64,000 nt of DNA. Source: Lojkania enalia (taxonomy: Eukaryota; Ascomycota; Dothideomycetes; Pleosporales). Under the pieces are notes generated by a model, which worked only from the letters and a program-made list of their open reading frames with translations, had not been told where the DNA came from and made no database searches. The translations under genes were made by a program, and so were the position numbers. The DNA is taken from positions 248,001-312,000 of the forward strand of contig ML986584.1 in assembly GCA_010094045.1 (NCBI GenBank), read 5' to 3'. Positions 10,711 through 22,100 of the stretch are shown piece after piece; the first letter of the stretch is position 1, and each line of letters begins with the position of its first letter.

Positions 10711-11373
10711 CTATAGCGCCAGGTTGTACGTGTACTCGTCCTCCATGTTTTGCGCAACCCAAAGCACTGCAGAACTGCAATATAATCAGTATGTAATCTT
10801 AGAGACCAGCCACGCGCTCGAACTAACTACGCACCTAAGCATAACTAACCCATTCGCAACTACATTCCCAACACCCATCCACAGCGTCGGCCATACATAC
10901 TCCTTAACCACATACTTTAGCACCAACACCGTGACACTCCCCGCCAGGCCCCCGGCCAGCAGCGCAAACCCTAGGAATAGCACCAGCCTCGCCTTCCACG
11001 CAACGCCATTCCCAGAGTACGAGAAGCTGTCCGCGGATAGTCGCGACTTGTCGATGGAGTTGATGACCAACATGCCGAGCGCGGAGCAGATGCCGGGGAT
11101 CCAGTCTACGAAGGTGATGTGCACGGGCGGGTCGGAGGGGTTCATGGCCGATCCGGACCATACGGCACAGTCGATTAGGATATAGAAGCCCAGCGAGAAC
11201 TAGCCACACGTATGATTCAAGTCAGTGACCAGTGAAGAATACGCGGGTCGGAGCGCAAGCTAAGGTAAGGAGGGTCTTACAAGAGCTCCGGCGGTATAGA
11301 CGCCGGCGGTCCTGGTGTTGGCACTGTTTATCCAGGCCGGTTTTGGGAAGCGAAAAAGCCGATGGGACGACAT
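10711..11373 (-). CDS. vps68: Vacuolar protein sorting protein VPS68 (UPF0220/TMEM50 family)
   Basis: Four-segment membrane protein of late endosomes, partner of VPS55 in cargo delivery to the vacuole. Exons 11281-11373, 10835-11199 and 10711-10774 give 173 residues. Start MSSHRLFRFPKPAWINSANT; the segment GVYTAGALFSLGFYILIDCAV crosses intron 1 and is the first membrane helix. The conserved DWIPGICSALGMLVINSIDK block follows near residue 70, then VAWKARLVLFLGFALLAGGLAGSV. The C-terminal NMEDEYTYNLAL is the typical ending of fungal Vps68. Intron 1 is 81 and intron 2 is 60 bases. Divergent from LOC1. Confidence 0.94.
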
Positions 11374-11608
11374 GTTTGTGCCTAGTATCTTGCAGCACAG
11401 GGTTGTGGGGTAGTTTGGAGGGACGTGGTTGTGGATGAGTTTCTGAGCCGCATGAGATTCGACGGGGTGTTAGAGCTGGGGTGAGGCTGGGCTGGGGTTG
11501 ATATGAAAGGCGCTTGGCGTCGGCGGTTCGTAAATGCCGACCGAACGTGCCGTCTCAGAAAAAGCTCACCGTCCCAGACAGAAACCACACAGGCACAACT
11601 CAACAACA
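11374..11608. promoter_or_regulatory. Divergent promoter region VPS68 / LOC1
   Basis: 235 bases between two diverging starts. An open frame enters LOC1 from 11534 upstream of its ATG, but its residues are not conserved-looking and LOC1 proteins usually begin MAP. No specific site assigned. Confidence 0.4.
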
Positions 11609-12249
11609 ATGGCGCCCACGAAGTCCACAAAGGACTTGAATAAAGGTAAGAGCAACATCAGTGGCAGCGCGAAGAAGTCTGCGAAACTGCCTGGCACCGC
11701 ACCGGCTGGAATCTCCAAGCGAAAAGTAAGAAATCAAACCCTCGCAAAACCCGGCGGCGCGCAGAAGACCAAGCCAAAGTCCACAGATGCCGGTAAAAAG
11801 AAGAAACGCGTGTACAACGAGACGGAGCTCGATATTCCCAAGCTCAATGGCATAATTCCTGCAGGGATTGCTAAGCCGAAGGGCCAGAAGAAGGGCAAGA
11901 AATTCGTCGACGATCCAGAGAGCATGATTGCGATTATGAGCGTCGTGAATGCGGAGAAGGAGGGCCATATTGAAAGCAAAATTATGAGGGCGAGACAGCT
12001 GGAGGAGATTAGGGAGGCGAAGAGGAAGGAGCAGGAGAAGAAAGCCGAGTATAGGAAGTCCAAATTTGTATGTCCTCAATTTATGGGGTGCAATCCAGGA
12101 TGAATCCTAACTTTCTACAGGAGGAGACTAAAGAGTCTCTGCGGAAAAAGAGGAAGAATCGACACTCAGATCCAATGAGATTTGAAAACATCGAAAATGA
12201 AGAACCGAAAAACACGAATGGGAAAAGGAAGCGCGTTTCTTTCGGCTGA
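11609..12249 (+). CDS. loc1: 60S ribosomal subunit assembly/export protein LOC1
   Basis: Nucleolar RNA-binding protein for 60S pre-ribosome assembly; in yeast it also helps localise ASH1 mRNA. Two exons, 11609-12067 and 12121-12249, give 195 residues. The protein is very Lys-rich. After a low-complexity basic N-terminus it has the conserved stretch [14 protein letters not shown], then [36 protein letters not shown] (about residues 88-130), which is the LOC1 signature, and a basic coiled-coil tail [14 protein letters not shown]. The 53-base intron sits just after KKSKF. Start [14 protein letters not shown] is the usual family start; an in-frame upstream ATG exists at 11534 but is not favoured. 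Convergent with the next gene, with only 87 bases between stops. Confidence 0.88.
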
Positions 12250-12336
12250 AGAATTAGATTCATCGCGCATTATCTGTCTATCATGTCGAAGGTTCTATAC
12301 ACCCGGGTTGAGATTCTGCGGCACCCCATCCCTCCC

Positions 12337-13732
12337 CTACAACGGGATAGTCAAGCGTCTGTGGAAGGGATCCCAGATCGGATACTTGTTGGCCAACTCC
12401 ACCTCGCTGTCCGCCTCTGTGTATCTGCCGTCCAATGCTTCAAAATCTATATCATTGTGCACCTTCGTTAGGAAGGCTGATATTGCGGTGGCAAACCACC
12501 TCTTCCCACCAAGTCCGAACCAGCTCAGATGACCCCCCCAGTTGGTAGTGCAGAGAACAATGTATGGGTTCTGCTTAAACTCCTCATATGGTATAGCTTC
12601 TATGAAAGATATCTGTTGGCGTCAGGCAATAGCAGCTAAGGAGATTTGGGGCTACATACGGGGTCATCCTCAGCATTGATGCCTAAGAAAGGGATCCTGA
12701 TCGCTGTAAGGGCGTCGACGGATTGAGAATCCCGGTAGTACGCACCTTCTGTAGGGTATCCCCAAGTCGGCGCTTGAATCACTCTAGGAAAATACATCAG
12801 CATTCCATACGCCACATATACGCTTCTCCTATCACGTACCGATCAAATTCATGGAGATATTTGCATGTCCTCACCCTCTTCTCGTCAATTTTCGGATTCT
12901 TAAGAATCTGCTCCTTATGCTGTTCAAAAAGCCCCATCATGTTCCTTCCCATCGCCTTACTATATACTTCTCTACCCAACGCAGTCCGCATCAGTGCGTG
13001 ATGACAAACTTCTAGGTTCCATGGATTTGAACAAGCTACTGCGGTCTTGAGTACACACTGACTTCCTTGTTCGCCAACATAATTGGTTAGGATGTTAGCG
13101 CCGAGAGAGAAACCGACGGCATACAGCGGCCTATTGGGAAAGTTGGAAGTTAGGTAGGAGATCAATTGTCGGATGTCCCATGTTGCACGGGAATTGAATA
13201 GTTGTGAGGATGTAATTTTGGATTGGGCACAACCACGGCCATTGACCACGCAAGCTTCCCATCCCGCTGCTGTCATGGGTGCAACGACCTCTCGTAGATA
13301 GACTTCGTGAGATCCACCGGTTAGACCGTGCAGACAGACTAGCATCGGCTTTGAATCGTTCGAACCGATTCCGTCGAACTCTGCATCCGTGAAGTAGCTC
13401 GTTCGTTCTGGAAGGTCGTCGTCCTTTGGTTCTGGCGATGATGGCGGGGGGATCACGAAGTCTACGGCGAATTGACCAGGGTAGACCTCATGGGTGGACT
13501 GGAATATCTTTCGTTTGTAGTGGATGGGCGGACCAGCGTCTTTTACGGCCGTCCACATTGTCTGGAGGTGGCCATTGAAGAGAAGAGGGTTTAAGCGGCA
13601 TGGTGGCATTGCCCGTTTTATGAAATCAGAGAAGGATTGCTTGGACCCGGATTTGGTGGAAAGGATAATGGCTGATCCATGGTGCGTAAAGCTGGTCTTT
13701 GCGTGGCCGGCAAGCCATGATATGTCTGGCAT
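12337..13732 (-). CDS. Alpha/beta hydrolase, EMB8/YMR210W type (ABHD1/3-like esterase or lipase)
   Basis: Predicted serine esterase/lipase of the family that includes yeast Eht1, Eeb1 and YMR210W and animal ABHD1/2/3, linked to medium-chain ester or phospholipid metabolism. Exons 12840-13732, 12660-12783 and 12337-12612 give 430 residues. The triad is visible: nucleophile S209 in GFSLGAN, acid D337/D338 in NAEDDP, and H367 in NWGGHLSW. The oxyanion HGLTGGS is at 135-141. The N-terminal RLNPLLFNGHLQTMW (about 46-60) is diagnostic of this family. Introns are 56 and 47 bases. Exact substrate cannot be read from the sequence. A single N-terminal hydrophobic anchor is not obvious, so its location is open. 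Confidence 0.9.
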
Positions 13733-14227
13733 GGTGAAACGGATGACTCCGCTCTATTTGGATGAGGGATGGTAGGGGAGAAAAGAACTTCTTCCTCTCA
13801 GAATTTTGAGCTGTGCCGTGACGGAGGCTGCCAAGACGTTGTTTGATGCTGGATGCTCGGGGCAGTTGCGAATAGTAGGACTTGACTAGAGGTCCTCTTG
13901 GAATTTCAATAACCATCTACGTGATAGCAGACTGGAAAAAAGAAAAAAAAATTGAGAACTCCTGTGGTCAAATCCAAGAAGTATCTATTGAGGAATTTTC
14001 TCGATTAATACATCCAACTCGACCCATCTTGCGTACGCAATCCGGCCTCGGTCCGCTACGCAAGCGCTTATTGGCTCGGTTAGCCGCGCGCCTAGACGCG
14101 TTCACGTTACCCCAAGTTTGTCACATCGTTCATCTCCATCTTCGACCCCTCACAGGTCACCGCCCACGATGCACTGACCGTTCACGAAATCTCTCCGTGG
14201 GCGGCTTCCATTTTTCTGCCCTGCATC
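13733..14227. promoter_or_regulatory. Divergent promoter region hydrolase / MAU2 with ACGCGT box
   Basis: 495 bases between two diverging starts. Near MAU2 are ATTGG (inverted CCAAT, 14070-14074) and ACGCGT (14096-14101), the binding core of the G1/S factor MBF in yeasts, 127 bases before the ATG. A single 6-base hit is weak evidence. Confidence 0.4.
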
Positions 14228-16992
14228 ATGGATCCGCGGTACCAGTGGCCGCAGCAGGGCTACCCAAACGGCCAATATATCCCCCCACAGCCAAATGGCT
14301 ATCCAGCAAACGGATACCCCCAGCAGTACCCCCAGCAGCAGTCCGTACAACAAACGCCGCCGGGTTATCCGCAGTCGCAGCCCATCCAGAGCCACCCACG
14401 AGTCGTCATTCCGCCGCGGTCGAGCCAGCCGTATCCGCCAGTGCACGATGGAGCCCAAGTTCAACCACCCCGTCCGGCGCAGCCCCAGGTCGTCATTCCA
14501 GCAAGGACGCCGGCCTTTATGCCTCACATGAACAATCCGCGGATTAGACAGGTGCAAGTGCCTGTGCAGCGACCGGCTCTGGGATCCAGCAATGGCGTGA
14601 ATCAGAGCAACTCATTGCACTCCCGACCGCCACAGGCGCAGATGCCCCAACGCTCGCAATCGCTCCAGCAGACGACTGCCCGCCCGCAGCAGCGCACGCC
14701 GAGTCTGCCTGCTTCAAGCCAGCATCGATCGCCTATGCAGCCGCAGCCGCAGCCGCAGTTAACGCCAAAGCAAGCCAGATCACAGCAGTCCTCGCCGAAC
14801 CAGCACCCATCCTCCTTGCCGTACACCGTGTCCTCGCAGCACAAATCGCACCCGAAGGTCATCATAAACAAGCAGACTACGCCGCAGCCCCTGCATAAAC
14901 CCTCGGGCGCCCATCATGCACCGCCGGCGAAGGCTCTCCCTACGGATCTCGCAGTCCTCCTTCTCTCAACGGCGGACGAGTACATCAATGCAGCGCGTAG
15001 AATAGGCTCGGTAGCAGCAATGGGTCAGAGTCAGGCAGACTTAGCCCAGTACTATAAATTTATGGCCACTGGACTCGGGTGTATGGATACCGTGTTGAAG
15101 AAATTCAACCAGGCTCCACGTGATGAAGCGAAATTGAGGCTTAGATACGCTAGCCTTCTGATTGAGGAGACCGATAACAATGCGGAGATAGATGCCGTGC
15201 TGACGAAAGGAGTAGGTAGAGCTGTTACCATGCTTCGATATATGGGCACTAACATTTTACTCAGATTTCTCTCTGTGACCGGAGTCGCCTGCATGACTTG
15301 AAGTATAGCATGCAGCATTTGCAGGCTCGATATCAATTCCAGAGCAATCATCGTGCCGCTCTGAAGTCGCTAGACAAGCCGATCTCAGATGCAGAAACGT
15401 AAGTGGCTTAACCCTTGTTTCTGAGGTGCTTCTAATAGTTTCTAGTTTCCAGCATATCGTTTGGGTGTACGCCTTCCGGTTCCTCAAGGTCTCTCTGGCG
15501 CTTCAGGTTCCCGCTCGCCCAGAAACCGCGTCCGCTCTTCAGCAATTACATGTCATTGCAGCCCATGCTGAAAGACAAGGCGATCGAGCTATATCGGTAA
15601 CTTGCTCAGCGCTCGAGGCGATGATCCATTTACGGTCCCCTAGTCCGGATCATATCGAGCACGCGCAGCGGGCTATTGCGGCTGCACGAAGTCACCAGCT
15701 ACAGCTGTCGACCAAACAACTCGGCCAGATCGCTGCCTTGATTGATGCCGTTGACATCGCTTGCGGCTTGAAGAGAGGCGTTAATGACCTGTCGAAAATG
15801 CAGGCACTGCAACAGAAGGTGGACAACGATCCGGGTCCTGATGATGGCGTTTTCTCTGTCCTTATCGAGAAGAGCTTCGGCGGAAATTCTACCCTCTCGA
15901 CCGGTGGGATCTTTCGCAAGGCAGAAGATGGACGCGACGAACTAACTCTAGCTTGGCTTCCTAAGAAAGATCTAAAAATGCTTGCTTATTACCTCAGCGG
16001 GATGATGTCCTTACCTCATGATAAGGGATTTAGCTATATGCAGGAGGGGTTTAAGCTTACTCAAGGTACGTCCATATTCTCAGATGCCATTCCTGCTTCT
16101 TAAAATTCTTCTAGATTCGCTGCGGCGCTATCGCTCGTATAGCCTGTCAATCCCTGCCTCGATAAGCCAGAAGAAGTGGTTGAAGGTTTTGGATTGGCAG
16201 ATTCGATTCTCTTTAGGCATACTTGCTTGCTATCATGACGACAAAGCTGCTTCTCAGAGACAGTTAGAAGCTCTTCAAAGTCAGGTGGGGAGCCCCCCGT
16301 TCACCACAGACCTCCATGGTCGCCTCGCCTCGTATCTCTCTGGCATCTTGGAGCAGACAAAGGGTTTTCTCGATTCCGCATTGTCGATATATTCGTCAGA
16401 AGAATTTACTCTACCCTCACCAGGCCCCCATTCTCACGACTTCTCTACCGATCTCGCAATTCTTGCAGGTATAAACCGATTGTTAATCATTCGAAATCCA
16501 GCACACCCTCAGCATTATCTTGCGGGTGCCTTGTTCAGCCAACTCGAACCCCTATGCACCAATCACCCTAATGCGTACATTGAAATTGCTTTCCGCATCA
16601 TGCGTGCACTCACATCTTCAGATGCCTCGATCAATCGGCAGAAGACTTTAGTCCAGACTGCACTCAATGCCGCACAAAAGTCAGGGAATAATCAATTCAT
16701 AGTTATGTGTCTAAACCACATGACAGCCCGATTCTTCACCGACATTGTCAGCGAACAAGCGACAAAGGCTGCACGCGCCTCCCGCCAGGTCGCCAGACAG
16801 TCTAAGAGCTCACTCTGGCTGGCAGTTTCGCATGGTATTTGCATCAATACGTTCCAGAGGAATGGCTATCTTGATGAGGCTTCGGCTTCGAGGCAGGCGT
16901 TTGAGGAGATCAAAGATAGGCTGTCCACACCGCTGAAGGCGAGCCTTGGTAGAGGATATGTTCCTGATGGCGATGTGGATATGCTAGGTTGA
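14228..16992 (+). CDS. mau2: Cohesin loading factor MAU2/SCC4 (fission yeast Ssl3)
   Basis: TPR-superhelix partner of the cohesin loader SCC2/NIPBL; together they load cohesin on chromatin. Exons 14228-15211, 15265-15398, 15446-16065 and 16115-16992 give 871 residues. Residues 1-240 are Pro/Gln-rich and disordered (MDPRYQWPQQGYPNGQYIPP at the start). The cohesin-loading-factor domain begins near ALPTDLAVLLLSTADEYINAA (about 238) and runs to the end, with helical repeats such as LRLRYASLLIEETDN and CYHDDKAASQRQLEALQ. The three introns are 53, 47 and 49 bases, all GT-AG, and each one crosses a conserved segment so the joins are secure. The long Gln-rich N-terminus is seen in many filamentous fungi. 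Confidence 0.92.
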
Positions 16993-17993
16993 GGGCGTGG
17001 AGTTTTTCTTTTTCCTTCTTTTTCCTTCTTTTTCCTTCTTTGCATTGGGGGCGCATACCCGGTCACCATATACCCATTATGGTGTCGTTATTTTTTTTCT
17101 CACATCTCGTGATACCACTTTGCTCTATGGTTTATTCAAAAATCGGCAAGAGCGAATCTACGGTGCTTTTCATCGTATGTTGGAGTGCATCACGTCGGTA
17201 TAATGCGGACTCATAACGTTACACTTTGGCTGGGGATTACTACTTTTTGCGCCAGACAGATTGTGGGATCCGTCGCGCTGCGATGAAAACGTAGGAGCTG
17301 TTGATGGATTGTAATATATCTATGGAAACTAGACGTAACCATTATGAAGAAGAGGCTCGTAGCTGAATGCTAAGAGCTATTGCTCGTATTGAGATTGGGA
17401 CTCTTGGACCTAGTGCGCTTCCATTTCACATGGAAGAAAAGGGGAGCATGCTTGGAGGCTTGCATGGAAAAAATCATCATGTACTCTGCTGCGTGGGAAA
17501 TTTATTTGCATGCATGTTAATGGATTGGTTTGATATAGGCTCAAGATGTCGATGTCAGAGAACCATAACTGATATAGAGTTGAGCTCGTAGGATATATGT
17601 AGTAGCTGGAATATTGGAATGCATGTGACCACCGTCTGGCGCACTACTGCACGCCTAATCAGCCGCAATGAGCTGAAGAGGAACCAGTCAAAAGTGACTT
17701 GTGCAGTCGGTTGTTCGCGTGGAAAGGGTAAGCCAAGGATATAGAGTGACGATTTCACGCTGTGTCGTTGGCATATCGTTATTGCTGAAAAGAGAGAAGA
17801 ATTATTGATTGATGTCTGTGGTTGTAGTCCTACTTGTACATTTTAGTGTGGCTCCCCTTGAACATATGGTCTTCTGGATTGCCAGTTCAACAGTTATTAC
17901 TTCTATATGTACTTTGTACAGATCGACGTAATTAGGGCATGGGGGATTCAAGATCTTGGGGAAAGGAGCAAAAATACTCCTTTGTTTTGTTTG
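16993..17993. other. Intergenic region between MAU2 and the AT-rich block
   Basis: About 1 kb of normal composition with no supported gene. At 17011-17040 there are three exact copies of a 10-base pyrimidine unit (TTTCCTTCTT). Short open frames show no conserved motif. Confidence 0.4.
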
Positions 17994-17998
17994 AACTC
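17994..17998. other. Target-site duplication (left) of the Copia element
   Basis: AACTC directly before the left LTR; the same five bases (30589-30593) follow the right LTR. Confidence 0.85.
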
Positions 17999-18169
17999 TA
18001 TTAGGGTGAAAAAGGGTCTATTATTCTGTGTCTGTATCTGTGTATATGTGTGTATTGATGCAAGTTCCAAGAACCTGCTTTCTAATGTGCAGTCCTAACT
18101 TCCTATAGCTTTACAAGCAGTCGCTCTCACCTGCACGTCTACTAGACGTCTCCTTCCATAACTGTGACA
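17999..18169 (-). repeat. Copia LTR, left copy
   Basis: 171 bp. Differs from the right copy at only four places, all transitions (three G/A, one C/T). It is not AT-biased, unlike the interior. Confidence 0.9.
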
Positions 18170-18909
18170 CACCCCCTCATCCTGTAGTCGATAGGCGACG
18201 AAAGGATGACTCACTTAATCTCCTTCTCCATCCTTTAAACCTTTGATTGTATGTCCACAAGGTGAAGTTGTCGCACAAACTTAGTGTGCTTCTAGCGAGG
18301 AAGTATCTTTGTTATTCCGTCTGCGGGCATCTAATCTGTGGGCTTCTATTATATATAGAGGCGATGTTGCTCGACTTCCTAGCGAACCTAATTCTAGTAA
18401 ATATCAATATACTTAAGCTTAGTAGTAAGCTTATCCTACTCTTTTGTAATAATTCCTACAGTCTACTAATTATTATACTAGATAATAGGCGTTTAATTAA
18501 GCTTTAGTAACAATCTATTAAATAGACGATACTACTCTTCTATCTCTAATCCTGTAAAAAATAGTACTAACAGCTCTACTTTAATAGTTAATTTTATAAT
18601 AGTATATTAAAGCGTTAACTTCTAGTTAATAGTTATACTAAATAGCTAGAATATATATCTTTATAAGTTTCGTTATATCTTAATATTATTAGTAAATATA
18701 ATATCTAATATACTAAAGAATACTAGATTATAGTAATCTTATAGTATTATAAGATACTCTTAAATACCTCCTTTATTTACTATCTATATCGATAGTACTC
18801 AATACTTAGTATTAATAATATAGCTCTAGACCTTATAAATAGAGCTAATATATACTTATTCTAGATTAGTTAAATAAGAGGCGTAAATTATATATATATA
18901 CGTTAATTC

Positions 18910-19188
18910 TATAATAATATAAAGAAATCGTTCTATAAAAAGCTTTATATATAACCTTATCGTAAAGCTTTTTACTTATCTTATTCTACCTCTAGTTCTA
19001 CTCCTTTTCCCATCCGTATATAGTTATATACTCCCTTATAAGTAGTTTAGTAGTTTTTCTATATCCTTTTATATAAAGCTTATAGGTATTAATAGAATTT
19101 TTAAGTCTCTAATCCTCTACGTATTTTTATATACCTCTAAGTAGATTTATACTATATTTAGATCTATTATCTTACCTATACTATTATA
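18910..19188 (+). repeat. Gypsy LTR (279 bp), left copy
   Basis: Begins TATAATAATATAAAG, probably TG... before RIP. Pairs with 25829-26107; substitutions between the copies are transitions. Fragments of the same LTR family recur reversed at 61789-61997. Confidence 0.88.
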
Positions 19189-22100
19189 TTATATAGAAAA
19201 ATTTAATACTATTAGTAATAACCTCTTTAATAATATTATATTAATTGTTTATTTAAATATATCTAAGTCTAAAATATACCCGATTTAGTTTAAATTATAA
19301 TACTTATATACTATTATATTAAATTATTTAATTATTTAGATAGAATTTTAGAAACCTTCTATTAATTAAAGCTTTTAAGTTTAAAACTTCCTATCCCCTA
19401 TAATTAAAATTACCTTTAGAAAAGCCGTATAGAATATACTTAGGTAGAAACTTAGAGACTACTAATAACTTATTAGAATTAGAGGTAACCGCTAATATCT
19501 AACTATAATTTACTTTCTAATTCTTATACTAGAATTAATATATATATAAGTTATAGTAAGAATAAACTTCTATCTACGCGTATAAAATAACTGTTACCTC
19601 CTATAGGGGGCTCTATAATAGGCGGACCCCTCTTTATAAAACTAATAGTAAAAAACCTATCTAATTTAGAGGGAAATTAGAGTAAACTAACCTTTAAAAA
19701 ATAAATTACAATTTTATAAGAGGAGATTATATACTTAATACGATAGAGAACTATTAGTTTTAATTAACCTCTATAAACCACTAAATTAGTATTAATAATA
19801 CGCTAAGAAACTTTTATAACTCCCCTAATAAGAAACTTCTTAGCTACTTTTAAGCCCCCTTAAGCCTATCTTACTAAATATATACTTAAGATTAAAAGCT
19901 TTATAGATAGTAATAAACCTATATTTAAATAATAGTAAGTTTTAATCTTAGACTAACTTAAGATTAATATAGATTACTATTAGATAGAGTATATATATAT
20001 AGTATTAGTATAGAGATATACCTCTAATACTGTAAAAGAGTATTTAGAGCTAAAATATCTAGCTAAATTAGACTAGTATTAGTTTAAGAATACTAAAGAA
20101 ATAATTTTACTTCTACAATTATATTTTATTATAGGTAATAAAGAGATAGAAATATAATAGACGTTTTAGGTCTTAAAAATAAATAAGAGAGAAGTATTTC
20201 TAACTTTTAAAGCTCGCTTTATTAGTATAACTATTAGGGGATCCGTATTCTAATCTAAGTAGTTCTTCTACCTATAGAATAAGATTCTCTCTAGCCTAAA
20301 GATATTAAACCTTAGCTTTAAGCTTATATAGAAAGGCTTTTTTAATACTATAGTTATCTACTTAACAGCTTATAATATAGAAAGGAGAAGTATTCCTAAC
20401 CCTTTAAAATAAACTATTAGCCTATAAGTTATAGTTAAAATAAATTTAGATTAGTATTAGAAAGCTTCTAAGAATTTATCTAAGGTAATTTATAATCTAA
20501 TACTATCTTAATCTACCCTAGTATTAATACCTTATTCTACTATAATCGCTTTCTAATAACCTAGTAAGATTCTTACACCTAAAAGGTATATAACTTTAAA
20601 TAATTACTATAATTATAGTAAACTAGAATACTTTATAAATAAATATATAGTTCTTAAAATATAAGAGATAGAGGTTAAATAAAAGAAGATTAAAGAAGAA
20701 GAGTTTCTAGACGTAAACAAATACTACTTAAATAGTTTTTAGGTAGGAAACAGAAACGCTTAAAAAAACTCTCTATTCTAGACTTAAATAGATATAACTT
20801 ATTAAATATCGATTTATTATATTTATTTAGAGGAAAGTACTTTTAAATCTCTACTATTCTATATTTAAAAGGTGTTAGTATACAACTAAACGCCTTTATT
20901 AATACTAGTATCTAAAGTTTTCTATTTCTTAATTCTATAGTAGCTAGATTACTCTCTTAAACTCTATATATATTAATATAGTATTTACCCTTTAAAATTA
21001 TTGTTAAAGGTTTTTAGAATCGAATCTAAACCCTAGTTAATTAGTATATCTACTTATACCTACGAATTAATAAGAAAACTATCTAAAACTATCTATTTAT
21101 TATTATAAATCTAGGTACTTAGAATTATATTATTAGTATTAAATAGTTATATTACTTTTAACTCTAGCTAGATATAGATAAAAATCGGATTATATAGCCC
21201 TCTAAGTATTCTACTATTTATAATCTATTACCTTCTCTTCTTATATAATTAACTTAGCTAGTATATAATAAGAAGGTAGAGCTAAATATCCGGCGACGCA
21301 ACGCTTTATAAGAAAAGAACTAGTATTAGTAGTTCTATAATCTGACTATCTATTATATTAAGGGTCTATTAAAACTACTAAAACTATATTAATCTCTTAT
21401 AATTTATAGTCTAAATAAGCTTAGAACTCTTATACACCCGTATATAATAAAGTCTAAATCTAATTTAAAGAAAACCTATTCTCCTATTATTACTCTTATT
21501 ATAGCTAATACTTTCTACTTTAATATAAAGAGAAAAGAGAACGAGTTTTTCTCTATATCTCTATATAAAATTAAATAGCTAATTAAAAATAAATAAATTC
21601 TAGAGCTAGAAGATAAGGTTAAAAATAAAGTACTAGTAAATCTCTAATTACTATCTAAATACTATAGATATTAGAATATATTTAGTAAAACTATAGTTTA
21701 TTAATTACTAGAATACTACCTTTATAATTATAAGATTATTCTTATAAAACCTCTTTCTAATAGTTATAGTCTATTATATAAATAAAATGTTAAGAAACTA
21801 GAAGTAACTAAAAAGTATATTATAGATAATCTATAGAATAGATATATTAAGTAGAATCGGAGCCTTTTTATATTTCTAATTTTATATATCTATAAACTTA
21901 ATAGTAATCTATATATCTATATAGATTATTATAAACTTAATATTCTTACTTATAAAGACGTATATCTAATACTATATATAGATAAACTTCTATTTAAGCC
22001 TATTAAAGTAGTAATTTTTACTAAATTTAATATTTATACAGCTTTTAATAAGATTAGAATAGACCTTAATTTTAAAGAATATACTACCTTTTAAACTTAA

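Noticed and set aside
14150..14871. Minus-strand open frames over the MAU2 N-terminus
   Set aside because: Shadow frames of a Pro/Gln-rich coding exon on the other strand.
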